Shown: positions 18,482 to 27,444 of the stretch, in pieces
Layout of the letters: each line of letters opens with the position of its first letter
How positions within the stretch are numbered: position 1 is the first letter of the stretch
From: Campylobacter canadensis
GTDB taxonomy: Bacteria; Campylobacterota; Campylobacteria; Campylobacterales; Campylobacteraceae
DNA length: 64,000 nucleotides
Assembly: GCF_013177655.1 (NCBI RefSeq)
Contig: NZ_CP035946.1
Location: 558,001 to 622,000, forward strand
Reading direction: 5' to 3'
The notes under the pieces: generated by a model
The model's input: only the letters and a program-made list of their open reading frames with translations
Told to the model about the DNA's origin: nothing
The model's database searches: none
Translations under genes and position numbers: made by a program

Positions 18482-19600
18482 ATGTATTTTATTTATATTT
18501 TATTAAATATTTTTCTTTACTTTTTATGCTTAATTGCTTTGCCTTTTTTAAGCTTAAAAAGTAAGTACAATAAATTTTATTTAAAATTATTTCCACTTAA
18601 GTTAGCAAAAAAGGCTGATATTCATTTTCATTACGCATCTTTTGGAGAAATTAACGCTTTAAGTCCTTTAATTAAAGAGCTAAAAAAACAAGGTTATACG
18701 GTATTATTAACTTGTGCTAGCAAAACAGGCTATGAAGCAGGAAAAAAAATTGATGATAATTGCTTTTTTTTGCCTTTTGAAATTTTATTATTCTTTTGGC
18801 TTAAAAAAGCAAAAAAACTTGTAGTTTTTGAAGCAGAACTTTGGCTTATTTTAAGTAGAATTTATAAAAATTCTTGTATTTTATTAAATGCAAGAATTAG
18901 CAAAAAAAGTTTTAGAAAATACTATAGATTCAAATTTTTATATGAAAAAATTTTTGAAAATTATACAATGATTTATGCGCAAAGCAACAGCGATGCAAGA
19001 AGGTTAAAAAAACTAGGCGCAAAAAATATTAGTGTTTTTACAAATATAAAAATTATTAATCCTATTAAGTTAAAAGAAAAATTGAAAAAAAATAAAGAAC
19101 TTATAATAATAGCAAGTACTCATAAGGGTGAAGAAGAAATTATTTTAAATAAACTAGATAAGGGATTTTTAAAAAACAAAGCTTTAATAATTGCCCCAAG
19201 ACATCCAGAGCGTTTTAAACAAGTATATGAATTAATAAAAGATTATGCTAAGAAAAATAATTTAAGCTTTTCTTCTTTTAGTGTAAATAAAGAAGCTTAT
19301 TTAGAAAAAGATATTTTTTTACTTGATGTTTTAGGTAAATTAGTTGATTTTTACGCAATTAGTGATTATGTAATTTTAGGTGGTTCTTATATTGATAATA
19401 TTGGTGGACATAATTTTTATGAAGCAGCATATTTTAACAATAAAATTATTAGTGGAAATTATATTTTTAATCAAATTCAAATGTTAAAATATATAAAAAA
19501 TATAAAAATTAGTGATGATATTGATTTTTCTGATGTAAAAAATGCTTTTATAAAAAGCGATTTTACTTTTGTTGATTTAGTAAATATTGTAAAGGGATAA
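18482..19600 (+). CDS. waaA: Kdo transferase (lipid A core)
   Basis: 372 residues. An N-terminal membrane anchor (about 1-22) precedes a GT-B glycosyltransferase of family 30. Motifs include FHYASFGEINALSPLIKEL, EAELWLILSRIYKN and a C-terminal GGSYIDNIGGHNFYEAAYF typical of WaaA. It adds 3-deoxy-D-manno-octulosonate to lipid A at the cytoplasmic face of the inner membrane, the first core step of lipooligosaccharide. It is unlinked to the glycosyltransferase locus at the right end of the window. Confidence 0.93.
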   Translation: MYFIYILLNIFLYFLCLIALPFLSLKSKYNKFYLKLFPLKLAKKADIHFHYASFGEINALSPLIKELKKQGYTVLLTCASKTGYEAGKKIDDNCFFLPFEILLFFWLKKAKKLVVFEAELWLILSRIYKNSCILLNARISKKSFRKYYRFKFLYEKIFENYTMIYAQSNSDARRLKKLGAKNISVFTNIKIINPIKLKEKLKKNKELIIIASTHKGEEEIILNKLDKGFLKNKALIIAPRHPERFKQVYELIKDYAKKNNLSFSSFSVNKEAYLEKDIFLLDVLGKLVDFYAISDYVILGGSYIDNIGGHNFYEAAYFNNKIISGNYIFNQIQMLKYIKNIKISDDIDFSDVKNAFIKSDFTFVDLVNIVKG

Positions 19601-19601
19601 A

Positions 19602-20360
19602 ATGAAACAAGAAAAAGCTTATAAAATTTTAGCAAAACAAGAAAATATTTCAAACAATGCCGCAAAAGAATTAATTGATTCGGGCTTGGTAATGTATGCA
19701 GGAAAAAGGCTAGAAATAGCAAGAGGGTTAATGCCAATAAATGCTACTTTAAAGTTAGCAAAGATTGAAGTGCAAAAGATTTTTGAAGATGAAAATATCT
19801 TAGCTATAAATAAACCAATTGGAATTCAAAGCGATATGATAAAAAATAATTATATTTTATTAAATCGTTTAGATAAGGATACAAGCGGTATTGTATTATT
19901 TGCAAAAAACGAAGAATTTTACAAAAAAGCCATAGAAGAATACAAAGCATTAAGAGTAAAAAAACTATATTTAGCAATAGTAAGCGGCAAAGTAATTGAT
20001 GAGATGATTATTGATGATAATATTCTTAGCATTAAAAACAAACAAGCTTTTAGTAAGTTAAGTAATTCTAAAAATTCAAAAGAAGCTTATACAAAGGTGT
20101 CTCCGCTTTTGATTGAAGGTAAAAAAAGTTTAGTAAAGGTGCAAATTTTAACAGGAAGAACTCATCAAATAAGAGTGCATTTAAATTCTAAAAATTATGG
20201 AATTTTAGGAGATGTAAAATATAGCCGCATCCCATCAAATAGACTTATGCTGCATTGTGCTAGAACTAGTATTTTAAATTACGATTTTAAAAGTGCTATG
20301 CCAAATGATTTTTTAAAAGAATTTAATTTAAATGGACTTAATTTAGATTTTATAATTTAA
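19602..20360 (+). CDS. RluA/RluD-type pseudouridine synthase
   Basis: 252 residues. The catalytic motif NRLDKDTSGIVLFAK (aspartate in RLDKDTSG) is present, followed by KLYLAIVSG and the late TGRTHQIRVHL motif, which define the RluA family. It converts specific uridines in rRNA or tRNA to pseudouridine. The N-terminal segment (about 1-60) is a possible S4-like RNA-binding part. The exact target base is unknown. It starts one base after waaA and ends at a clear terminator. Confidence 0.9.
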   Translation: MKQEKAYKILAKQENISNNAAKELIDSGLVMYAGKRLEIARGLMPINATLKLAKIEVQKIFEDENILAINKPIGIQSDMIKNNYILLNRLDKDTSGIVLFAKNEEFYKKAIEEYKALRVKKLYLAIVSGKVIDEMIIDDNILSIKNKQAFSKLSNSKNSKEAYTKVSPLLIEGKKSLVKVQILTGRTHQIRVHLNSKNYGILGDVKYSRIPSNRLMLHCARTSILNYDFKSAMPNDFLKEFNLNGLNLDFII

Positions 20361-20385
20361 TTAGCCAAAAAGGCTAATTATTTTT
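20359..20385 (+). terminator. Rho-independent terminator after the pseudouridine synthase gene
   Basis: Perfect stem AATTAGCC (20359-20366) / GGCTAATT (20372-20379) with an A5 loop, followed by ATTTTT. The stem begins in the stop codon of the upstream gene. The minus-strand nik operon ends 94 bases further on, so it may serve as a shared boundary. Confidence 0.8.
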
Positions 20386-20472
20386 AAATAAGCTACTATG
20401 ATTTATAAGCAAATTAGACTTTTTTAAATAAATATATGCTGCATTGAAATATTTTTAGTAAAATGTTTCAAT

Positions 20473-21213
20473 CTAATGTTTATCATAGCCTTTTGGGTAT
20501 GGTTTTAAAATAGCATTTGAAAGTTTTATTCCAATATCGCTAGTTAGTTTTAAATCTTTTGTAAGTATTTGTCGTTCAGCTATAATGCCATTATCAAGCA
20601 CAATCACCTCATCGCAAAATAGTTTTACAAGACGCAAATCGTGAGTTATAACTATATATGAAAACTCATTTTGCAAAGACTTAAACATTTTTAAAATCTC
20701 AGCTGCCACAACAACATCAAGGCTAGAAGTTGCCTCATCTAAGATTATAATTTTTGGTTTTAAAGCCATAGCTCTTGCTATGCTTAAGCGTTGAAGCATT
20801 CCACCACTTAGCATTGAGCATTTTTTATAAAGAATGCTTTCATCTAAACATACCCTTTTAAAAAGCTCTTTTATTTTTTCATCTATCTTTTTATTATTAA
20901 AACCAGCATTTACCATAGGCTCGCTTATAGCGTCATACACGCTAAAATCAGGGTTAAATGAAGCACGGGAATCTTGAAAAACAATTTGAATATCTTGTTT
21001 TTTACCATCAAATACAACTTCTCCGCTATCCATCTTATAAATCCCTGCAATAATCTTTGCTAAGGTGCTTTTTCCGCTTCCACTAATCCCTAAAACACCA
21101 AGACTTTTTCCACTTTTTAAGCTAATGCTTATATTATTTAAGACCTTTTGTTGCTTTTTAGAAAACAAAGCACCACTTTTATAAGAAAAACAAATATTTT
21201 TTAATTCAAGCAT
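20473..21213 (-). CDS. nikE: Nickel/peptide ABC importer, second ATPase (NikE type)
   Basis: 246 residues from the ATG at 21213. This start has GGAG eight bases upstream and overlaps the upstream ATPase by eight bases; the longer frame from 21234 places the RBS inside the gene. ABC ATPase with Walker A GISGSGKST, signature LSGGMLQRLS, Walker B IIILDEATSSLD and H-loop ITHD. This is the OppF/NikE type subunit and the last gene of the six-gene minus-strand operon. It powers import together with the other ATPase. Confidence 0.75.
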   Translation of the reverse strand: MLELKNICFSYKSGALFSKKQQKVLNNISISLKSGKSLGVLGISGSGKSTLAKIIAGIYKMDSGEVVFDGKKQDIQIVFQDSRASFNPDFSVYDAISEPMVNAGFNNKKIDEKIKELFKRVCLDESILYKKCSMLSGGMLQRLSIARAMALKPKIIILDEATSSLDVVVAAEILKMFKSLQNEFSYIVITHDLRLVKLFCDEVIVLDNGIIAERQILTKDLKLTSDIGIKLSNAILKPYPKGYDKH

Positions 21214-21943
21214 TAAATTCTCCATACAAAGCAAGATGAGCTTTAATAAGATTTGATGATAAAGAAGTTTTTGGATTTAAAAACAATTTTAAACAATCAT
21301 TTTGCTCAATAATCTTGCCTTCTTCTATGATATAAACATAATCAGCAAGCCTAGCTACAACACCAAAATCATGAGTAATTAATAAAATTCCCATATTTTT
21401 TTCCTGCTTTAATTTTTCTAAAATATCAAGCACTGCAGCTTGAGATAACAAATCTAAATCACTTGTAGGTTCATCAGCTATAATAAAACTTGCATTGCTT
21501 AAAAGCGCTATTGCTATCATAACCCTTTGAAGCATTCCACCGCTACATTCATGAGGGTACAAACTAAGGATGTTTTCTTCTAAACCTACGCTATTAAATA
21601 CATTTTTAATTCTTTCAATATCTTTTTTTAGTCCCCAAGCTTGCAAACTCTCATAAACACAATTTCTTATACTAAAAAGCGGATTAAAAGCTGTGCGTGG
21701 GTTTTGCATAATAAAAGCTAATTTATTTTTTAAAGCCTCGCCACTTTTTAAACTAATATTCCCGCTTAATTTAAGATTATTTGCTAAATATCCCATAATT
21801 GTAGTAGCTAATAAGCTTTTACCACTTCCGCTTGAGCCAAGCAAGGCTATGATTTTACCTGATGAAACTTTTATATTAATTTCATCAAGCAATTTAATAT
21901 CACCATAATTTACATTTAAATCTTTTACAATTATTTCATCCAT
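21206..21943 (-). CDS. nikD: Nickel/peptide ABC importer, first ATPase (NikD type)
   Basis: 245 residues from the ATG at 21943, which follows AAAGAAG and overlaps the permease stop by eight bases. A longer frame to 21970 is unlikely. Walker A LGSSGSGKSL, signature ECSGGMLQRVM, Walker B IIADEPTSDLD and ITHDFGVVA are present. Pairs of such ATPases are typical of NikDE/OppDF systems. The gene sits between the permease and the second ATPase of the same operon. Confidence 0.75.
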   Translation of the reverse strand: MDEIIVKDLNVNYGDIKLLDEINIKVSSGKIIALLGSSGSGKSLLATTIMGYLANNLKLSGNISLKSGEALKNKLAFIMQNPRTAFNPLFSIRNCVYESLQAWGLKKDIERIKNVFNSVGLEENILSLYPHECSGGMLQRVMIAIALLSNASFIIADEPTSDLDLLSQAAVLDILEKLKQEKNMGILLITHDFGVVARLADYVYIIEEGKIIEQNDCLKLFLNPKTSLSSNLIKAHLALYGEFNA

Positions 21944-22757
21944 GTGCATCTTCTTTAATATTATTATCAAATTTATCTCTTAAGATATCTCCTAAGATGT
22001 TAAAAGCAACGATTACAACGAGCATAGCAATACCAGGATAAAGCACAAGCTCATAATGAGTTAAAATATAATCTTTTGTATCTGCTATCATTATTCCCCA
22101 CTCGCTTTGCGGTGCTTTTACACCAAGTCCAAGTAAGCTAAGACCTGAAATGTGAAGCATTATATGCCCTATATCAAGGCTTGATAAAACCAAAAGTTGC
22201 ATTAATATTGGTTTTGCAAAATGTTTTTTAAAAATCCAAAAATTACTAGAACCACAAAGCTTACTAACAAGAACATATTCTGTGTTTTTTAGTTTTAAAA
22301 CAATACTTCTAATAATCCTTGCATACCAAGCCCAATGTGTCATAGCTATGGCAATGATTACATTAACAAGCCCAGTTCCTAAAATTCCCACAAAAAATAA
22401 AGCCAAAACAATAGTAGGAAAACACATAAAAACATCACAAATTCTCATTAGCAAATTATCTAATTTAGCATTTCCAAAACCAGCTATAAAACCAACAATA
22501 GTCCCAAGAACTATAATTAAAACAATCGTTGCAAATGTAGATAAAATAGATATTTTAGCTCCAGCTAAAATTCTTGAGAAAATATCTCTTCCTAAATGGT
22601 CAGTTCCAAAAATATTTAAAGCACTATTTTGTGCAAATTTATTTGCTAAATCAATTTCATTTGGGTCATAGGGTGTAAAATAAGAGCCAAAAACTGCCAC
22701 AAACACGATAAAAAAGCATAAAGCGTAAATAAAATACTCAAAATATTTCTTATTCAT
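21936..22757 (-). CDS. nikC: Nickel/peptide ABC importer, second permease (NikC type)
   Basis: 273 residues. An N-terminal transmembrane helix (about 10-30) is followed by FGTDHLGRDIFSRILAG, the conserved start of the OppC/NikC permease family, then five more membrane helices. The EAA-type loop for ATPase docking lies near SKLCGSSNFWIFKKH. It forms the channel with the NikB-type permease. It overlaps nikB by eight bases. Confidence 0.78.
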   Translation of the reverse strand: MNKKYFEYFIYALCFFIVFVAVFGSYFTPYDPNEIDLANKFAQNSALNIFGTDHLGRDIFSRILAGAKISILSTFATIVLIIVLGTIVGFIAGFGNAKLDNLLMRICDVFMCFPTIVLALFFVGILGTGLVNVIIAIAMTHWAWYARIIRSIVLKLKNTEYVLVSKLCGSSNFWIFKKHFAKPILMQLLVLSSLDIGHIMLHISGLSLLGLGVKAPQSEWGIMIADTKDYILTHYELVLYPGIAMLVVIVAFNILGDILRDKFDNNIKEDAHG

Positions 22758-23679
22758 ATTTAATCCTAGGGTCTATTATTACATAAACAATATCTGTAAT
22801 TAAATTAATCAAAATAAAAACAAAGCACATCATTAAAATAAAAGCTTGAATAACAGGGTAATCACTATTATAAATAGCCCCAACAGCATATCTTCCAACA
22901 CCAGGATATGCAAAGATATTTTCAATTACCAATGCTCCACCAAAAAGCTCTCCAATATGCATTCCAAATGCTGTTATAAGTGGTAGCAACGAGTTTGTTA
23001 AGATATGTTTTATATAAATTTTACTTTTGCTAACTCTACGCATTTTTGCATAAGTTATATATCTTTCATTAGAAGATTCTAAAAAATTTACCCTTATAAA
23101 TCTAGCATTGATTGCTATTGACATAAAAGATATCGCAAGTGCAGGCATAATTATATGGCTAAATCCGCCTATGCCAAATGGTGGCAACCACCCAAGTTTA
23201 ACAGAAAAGAAAAGTATAAACAAAAGTCCAAGCCAAAAGTTAGGTGTGCTTACCCCTAAAAACGAAAACGCTCTTACAAAATAATCAAAAAATCTATTTT
23301 TATAAATTGCTGAAAGTATCCCAAAAGGAAATGATATAGCAAGTGTTAGCAAAAACGCAAAAGAGGTAAGTTTTAAAGTGTTTATAAGATATTCAAACAA
23401 GTCAGGGCCAATCGCTCTATTTGTAAAATAAGAATATCCAAAATCAAATCTTAATGCACCACTAATCCACTTAATATACTGAGAATAAATACTTTCATTA
23501 AGCCCTAGCATTATTCTAGCATTATTAATAGCTTCATCAGTTGGTGCTATGCCGCTTACATATAAGTAATTTAAAACCGCATCAGTTCCATTTAATCTAA
23601 GCAATAAAAAAATAAAAATAGATGCTAAAAATAAACACAAAATTGCATACAAAATACGCTTAATTATAAATTTAGCCAT
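22750..23679 (-). CDS. nikB: Nickel/peptide ABC importer, first permease (NikB type)
   Basis: 309 residues from the ATG at 23679, which immediately follows the upstream stop; the longer frame to 23691 would start inside the binding-protein gene. It is an OppB/NikB family permease: N-terminal helix FIIKRILYAILCLF, then RFDFGYSYF and six helices. The C-terminal ENIFAYPGVGRYAVGAIYNSDYPVIQ is the family's docking loop region. It partners the NikC-type permease. Confidence 0.78.
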   Translation of the reverse strand: MAKFIIKRILYAILCLFLASIFIFLLLRLNGTDAVLNYLYVSGIAPTDEAINNARIMLGLNESIYSQYIKWISGALRFDFGYSYFTNRAIGPDLFEYLINTLKLTSFAFLLTLAISFPFGILSAIYKNRFFDYFVRAFSFLGVSTPNFWLGLLFILFFSVKLGWLPPFGIGGFSHIIMPALAISFMSIAINARFIRVNFLESSNERYITYAKMRRVSKSKIYIKHILTNSLLPLITAFGMHIGELFGGALVIENIFAYPGVGRYAVGAIYNSDYPVIQAFILMMCFVFILINLITDIVYVIIDPRIKYE

Positions 23680-23680
23680 C

Positions 23681-25219
23681 TTATTTCTCAAACTCTATAT
23701 CATCAAAAGGAATAGCGTATTTTAAAATACTACTTTTATATCCTTTTATTTTTGGACTTGCAACACCTTTGTTTGTAGTATAAACAATAGGTATATAAAC
23801 TGCTTCATCATGAAGTATTGTTAAAATCTCTTTTGCAAGTTTTATTTTTTCTTCATTGTCCATAGTTTGAGCAATTTTTTCTATATTGCTATCAATTAAA
23901 GCTTTTTGTTTAAGACCTTTTTGAGCCATATAATCAGCATGAGATGGAGCAATCATAGAAGCCATAAAAATTTCAGGCTCATACGGAGCTCCCCAAGTTT
24001 CATTAAAGGTCATATCAAATTCGCCTGTTCTTTGGCGTTTATAAAATATAGTGCTTTCATCTGCATTTAAAATAAGATTAATTCCAATTTGTCTAAGTTG
24101 CGACTGCATAACCTCAGCTATTGCTTTATGCTCTGCATTAGTTCCAATAAATGATAATCTTATTTCAAGTGGCTTATTATCTTTATAAAGCATTTTGTCT
24201 TTTCCTAGTTTATAGCCATTATCAATTAGCATTTTTTGAGCTTTTTTTGGATTATATTCATATGCTTTTCTATCAATTTTCCCATTTGGCACATTTTCAG
24301 GATAGAAAAAATCAGCTCTTTTTTGAGTTCCATAAAATACATATTTACTAATAGCATCTTTATCAATAGCCATATTTAAAGCTTTTCTAAGCTTTATATC
24401 TTTAGTAACATTTGCACCTGTATTTAAAGCAATTAAAACCGTACTAAGTGGTTCTGAAATAATTGTTTTAAATTCTGTATCTTTAAAATTTACAAAATCT
24501 TCTAAACCAATAGCTCCCATACCATAAACATAATCAATTTCGCCTGTTTTAAGAGCTATAACTCTAGTACTAGGATCAGGAATTACCTTGCATAAAATAT
24601 CATCTACCTTAGCTTTTTCTCCCCAATAATTTTCATTTTTCTTAAATTTATCATAAACTCCAAGCTTTGTATCAACAAAAATCCATTTACCTGTTCCAAT
24701 AGCAGCTTTTATACCGTCTTTTGTATTGCCATCAATCATAGCACTTGGAGCTATAAATCTAAATGGTCTTATAAGGCTAAGCTCTCTAAGTGTTGGCTCA
24801 TAAATATGCTTTAAGTGAATTTTTACAGTGTAATCATCAACCACTTCAAGTCTATCAAAGGCTCTTACAAGTGCGAAAGAAATATGCCTTTGTTTATTTG
24901 CAAAAATAGCATCAAAATTTGCTTTTACAGCATTTGCGTTAAAGTCTTCGCCATTTGAAAACTTCACGCCTTTTCTTAAATAAAATGTATAAACTAAGCC
25001 ATCTTTGCTAATATCCCAAGAAGTAGCAAGTGCGGGTATGATTTTGTTATCTTCTGAATAAGCTACAAAACCTTCATATACCATATTTTGAGCAAACATT
25101 TCATTAGGAGAATATAAATGTGGATTTAATTCTCCTACATTTTTTTGTGTTGCAAATTTTAATTCGCTTGCATTTAATAATGCAAATATTAAATTTAATA
25201 AAACCAAAACTTTTTTCAT
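23681..25219 (-). CDS. Nickel/peptide-type solute-binding protein, copy 2
   Basis: 512 residues with a signal peptide (about 1-17). Extracytoplasmic binding protein of family 5 (SBP_bac_5): LATSWDISKDGLVYTFYLRKGVKFSNGEDF is the family signature. NKGVASPKIKGYK lies near the C-terminus. It is very similar to the preceding gene over the whole length, so the two are tandem paralogues. The closest described system is C. jejuni NikZYXWV, a nickel importer; peptide or metallophore transport is the alternative. The start overlaps the copy 1 stop by four bases. Confidence 0.72.
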   Translation of the reverse strand: MKKVLVLLNLIFALLNASELKFATQKNVGELNPHLYSPNEMFAQNMVYEGFVAYSEDNKIIPALATSWDISKDGLVYTFYLRKGVKFSNGEDFNANAVKANFDAIFANKQRHISFALVRAFDRLEVVDDYTVKIHLKHIYEPTLRELSLIRPFRFIAPSAMIDGNTKDGIKAAIGTGKWIFVDTKLGVYDKFKKNENYWGEKAKVDDILCKVIPDPSTRVIALKTGEIDYVYGMGAIGLEDFVNFKDTEFKTIISEPLSTVLIALNTGANVTKDIKLRKALNMAIDKDAISKYVFYGTQKRADFFYPENVPNGKIDRKAYEYNPKKAQKMLIDNGYKLGKDKMLYKDNKPLEIRLSFIGTNAEHKAIAEVMQSQLRQIGINLILNADESTIFYKRQRTGEFDMTFNETWGAPYEPEIFMASMIAPSHADYMAQKGLKQKALIDSNIEKIAQTMDNEEKIKLAKEILTILHDEAVYIPIVYTTNKGVASPKIKGYKSSILKYAIPFDDIEFEK

Positions 25220-26751
25220 TTTTTAACCTTTATATTTTCAAATGGCACTCTATAGCCAATAATACTTCCTTTTACATCATCAAATTTTGAACTTACAATA
25301 CCTTTATTTGTGTTAAATACAATAGGTATATAAATTGCTTCATCATGCAGTATTTCTAATACTTCTTTTACTAATTTTGCTTTTTCTTTGCTATTTGTAG
25401 ATGAACTAATTTTATCAATATTGCTATCAATTAATGCTTTTTCTTTAATTCCACTTTGAGCTACAAAATCTGCGTGTGCTGGCACTTTAAATGAAGCCAT
25501 AAAAATTTCAGGTTCATACGGAGCTCCCCAAGTAGAATGAAAAATCATATCAAATTCAGCTGTTTTTTGACGCTTATAAAAAGTACTCATCTCATCAGCG
25601 TGAAGAGTTAATTTAATACCTGTTTTTTTAAGTTGAGCTTGAATAACTTCTGCTATTGCTTTTTGTTCTGCATCGCTTCCTATGTAAAATAAATTTAATT
25701 CAAGTATTTTTCCATCTTTTTCAAAGATTTTATTTTTATTTAATTTATACCCGCTATCGCTTAATAATTTTTGAGCTTGTTTTATATTAAAATCATAAGG
25801 CTTTTTATTTATCTTAGCATTTGGTACATCATCAGGATAGAAAAAATCCGCCTTAGGTTGAGTTTTATAATAAACATATTTACTAATAGCATCTTTATCA
25901 ATAGCCATATTTAAAGCTATTCTTACATTTTTATCTTTTGTAAAACCTGAACTTGAATTTAATGCGATTAAAGTTGTATTTATTGGTTTTGTTACAATTA
26001 TTTTAAAATTTTTATCGTATTTAAAGTCTTCAAAAGAATCCAAACTTACAGTTGAGTTAAGATATGATGGATTTCCATAGACATAATCAACTTCTCCTGT
26101 TTTTAAAGCTATTACTCTAGTATTTGCATCAGGAATTACCTTGCATAATATTTCATCTAAAAATGGCTTTTTGCCCCAATAATTTTCATTTCTTACAAAT
26201 CTATCAAATTCACCAAGTTTTGTATCAACAAAAACCCACTTACCTGTGCCAATAGCATTTGTGTTATTTTGCAATGAGCTTAAAGACTGAAATCTATAAG
26301 GTCTTACAAGGCTTAATTCTCTTAAAGTTGGTTCGTAGCTATGGCTTAAATATATTTTTACAGTATAATCATTAACTATTTTAACTTCTTTTAAAGCATT
26401 CATAAAAGCTGACCAACTATGTGTATTTTTATCTTTTAAAAGTGCATCAAAATTAGCTTTTACAACATTTGCGTTAAAGTCTTCGCCATTTGAAAACTTC
26501 ACACCTTTTCTTAAATAAAATGTATAAACTAAGCCATCTTTGCTAATATCCCAAGAAGTAGCAAGTGCGGGTATAATTTTACTATCCTCGGAAAAATCAA
26601 CCAAACCTTCAAAAACCATATCCTGAGCGAACATTTCCCCACTATATCTATGTGGATTTAAATCTCCTACATTGTTTGGTATTGCATATTTTAATTCATA
26701 AGAATTTAATGTGAATAAAAAAATAGTAAATAAAAAAATAATTTTTTTCAT
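25216..26751 (-). CDS. nikZ: Nickel/peptide-type solute-binding protein, copy 1 (NikZ-like)
   Basis: 511 residues with a signal peptide (about 1-17, MKKIIFLFTIFLFTLNS). It has the same SBP_bac_5 fold and motifs as copy 2, including LATSWDISKDGLVYTFYLRK and GAPYEPEIFMAS. First gene of the operon. The start is preceded by GGAGTTTGT and, 15 bases before the start, by an AT-rich palindrome. Both features are duplicated further upstream. Nickel is the favoured substrate by operon type and by the SlyD/hydrogenase biology of the genus, but no ligand residue proves it. Confidence 0.7.
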   Translation of the reverse strand: MKKIIFLFTIFLFTLNSYELKYAIPNNVGDLNPHRYSGEMFAQDMVFEGLVDFSEDSKIIPALATSWDISKDGLVYTFYLRKGVKFSNGEDFNANVVKANFDALLKDKNTHSWSAFMNALKEVKIVNDYTVKIYLSHSYEPTLRELSLVRPYRFQSLSSLQNNTNAIGTGKWVFVDTKLGEFDRFVRNENYWGKKPFLDEILCKVIPDANTRVIALKTGEVDYVYGNPSYLNSTVSLDSFEDFKYDKNFKIIVTKPINTTLIALNSSSGFTKDKNVRIALNMAIDKDAISKYVYYKTQPKADFFYPDDVPNAKINKKPYDFNIKQAQKLLSDSGYKLNKNKIFEKDGKILELNLFYIGSDAEQKAIAEVIQAQLKKTGIKLTLHADEMSTFYKRQKTAEFDMIFHSTWGAPYEPEIFMASFKVPAHADFVAQSGIKEKALIDSNIDKISSSTNSKEKAKLVKEVLEILHDEAIYIPIVFNTNKGIVSSKFDDVKGSIIGYRVPFENIKVKK

Positions 26752-26765
26752 ACAAACTCCTTAAA

Positions 26766-26785
26766 AATAATAAATAGTTATTATT
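26766..26785 (-). promoter_or_regulatory. Palindromic operator-like sequence next to nikZ
   Basis: Perfect inverted repeat AATAATAA-ATAG-TTATTATT, with 8-bp arms, ending 15 bases before the nikZ-like start. The half-sites resemble the AT-rich TATTATT/AATAATA half-sites reported for Helicobacter NikR, though the spacing here is much shorter. Binding by NikR or Fur is a guess; a weak RNA hairpin ahead of the ribosome binding site is possible too. Confidence 0.45.
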
Positions 26786-26814
26786 TTATTATCTTATCGT
26801 TTTTTTTTTTTTTG

Positions 26815-26847
26815 TTAAACAAAAATAAAAAAAATAATTTTTTTCAT
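26815..26847 (-). CDS. Ten-codon leader ORF, duplicated start of nikZ
   Basis: MKKIIFFIFV followed by TAA, with ribosome binding site GGAGTTTGT identical to that of nikZ. Its first 20 bases equal the start of the nikZ-like gene (ATGAAAAAAATTATTTTTTT). It may be a leftover of a tandem duplication or a translated leader peptide. No function is claimed. Confidence 0.4.
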   Translation of the reverse strand: MKKIIFFIFV

Positions 26848-26861
26848 ACAAACTCCTAAAA

Positions 26862-26880
26862 AATAATAATAGTTATTATT
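26862..26880 (-). promoter_or_regulatory. Second copy of the palindromic operator-like sequence
   Basis: AATAATAA-TAG-TTATTATT, 8-bp arms with a three-base spacer, 15 bases before the leader ORF start. It matches the copy at 26766-26785 in sequence and in distance to its start codon. A TATAAA-like box on the minus strand overlaps its upstream side. The two copies and the T14 tract (26800-26813) fill the gap between nikZ and rplI; the only other feature there is the AAAGGAG ribosome binding site of rplI. Confidence 0.4.
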
Positions 26881-27000
26881 TTATATAGTTATTTTTAAAT
26901 TTAGCTAAAAACAAATAAATAATAACCTTAGCATATAAAAAAGATTAAATATATACTTTTTTTTAATAAAATCAAATATCTAAATTTAAAAGGAGCAATT

Positions 27001-27444
27001 ATGAAAGTTTTACTTATAAAAGATGTAAAAGGCTTAGGCAAGGCTGGAGAGGTAAAAGAAGTAAAAGATGGATATGGGCAAAATTTTTTAATAGGAAAGG
27101 GTTTTGCAAAGCTTGCTAGTACAGAAGTTTTAAGAAAACACGCAAGTGATTTAAAGAAAAAAGAAGAACAAAATAGATATGAACTTGAACTTATGAATAA
27201 ATTAAAAGAAAGTTTAAGCGATAAAACAGTAATTGTTAAAAAGCAAATTGGAGCTAATGGACATTTATTTGGCGGAGTTACAAAAGATGAAATTTCAAAT
27301 GCTTTAAAAGAACAGTTTCATTTAGAAGTTGATAAAAAATGTATTCAAGAACTAAATGCAAAAGAACTTGGAATTTTTAATGTTACAGCAAAGCTTGGTC
27401 ATGGAATTAATGCTGAATTTAAAATTGAAATAAAGGCGCTTTAA
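27001..27444 (+). CDS. rplI: 50S ribosomal protein L9
   Basis: 147 residues. The N-terminal domain begins [20 protein letters not shown] with the L9 signature [14 protein letters not shown] long connecting helix and a C-terminal rRNA-binding domain (about 75-147) follow. RBS AAAGGAG precedes the start. The stop overlaps the start of hslV by one base. Confidence 0.96.
   Translation: MKVLLIKDVKGLGKAGEVKEVKDGYGQNFLIGKGFAKLASTEVLRKHASDLKKKEEQNRYELELMNKLKESLSDKTVIVKKQIGANGHLFGGVTKDEISNALKEQFHLEVDKKCIQELNAKELGIFNVTAKLGHGINAEFKIEIKAL

Noticed and set aside
21206-21234. Longer N-termini for the two nik ATPases and the NikB-type permease (starts 21234, 21970, 23691)
   Set aside because: Ribosome binding sites and family alignments favour the internal ATGs at 21213, 21943 and 23679.
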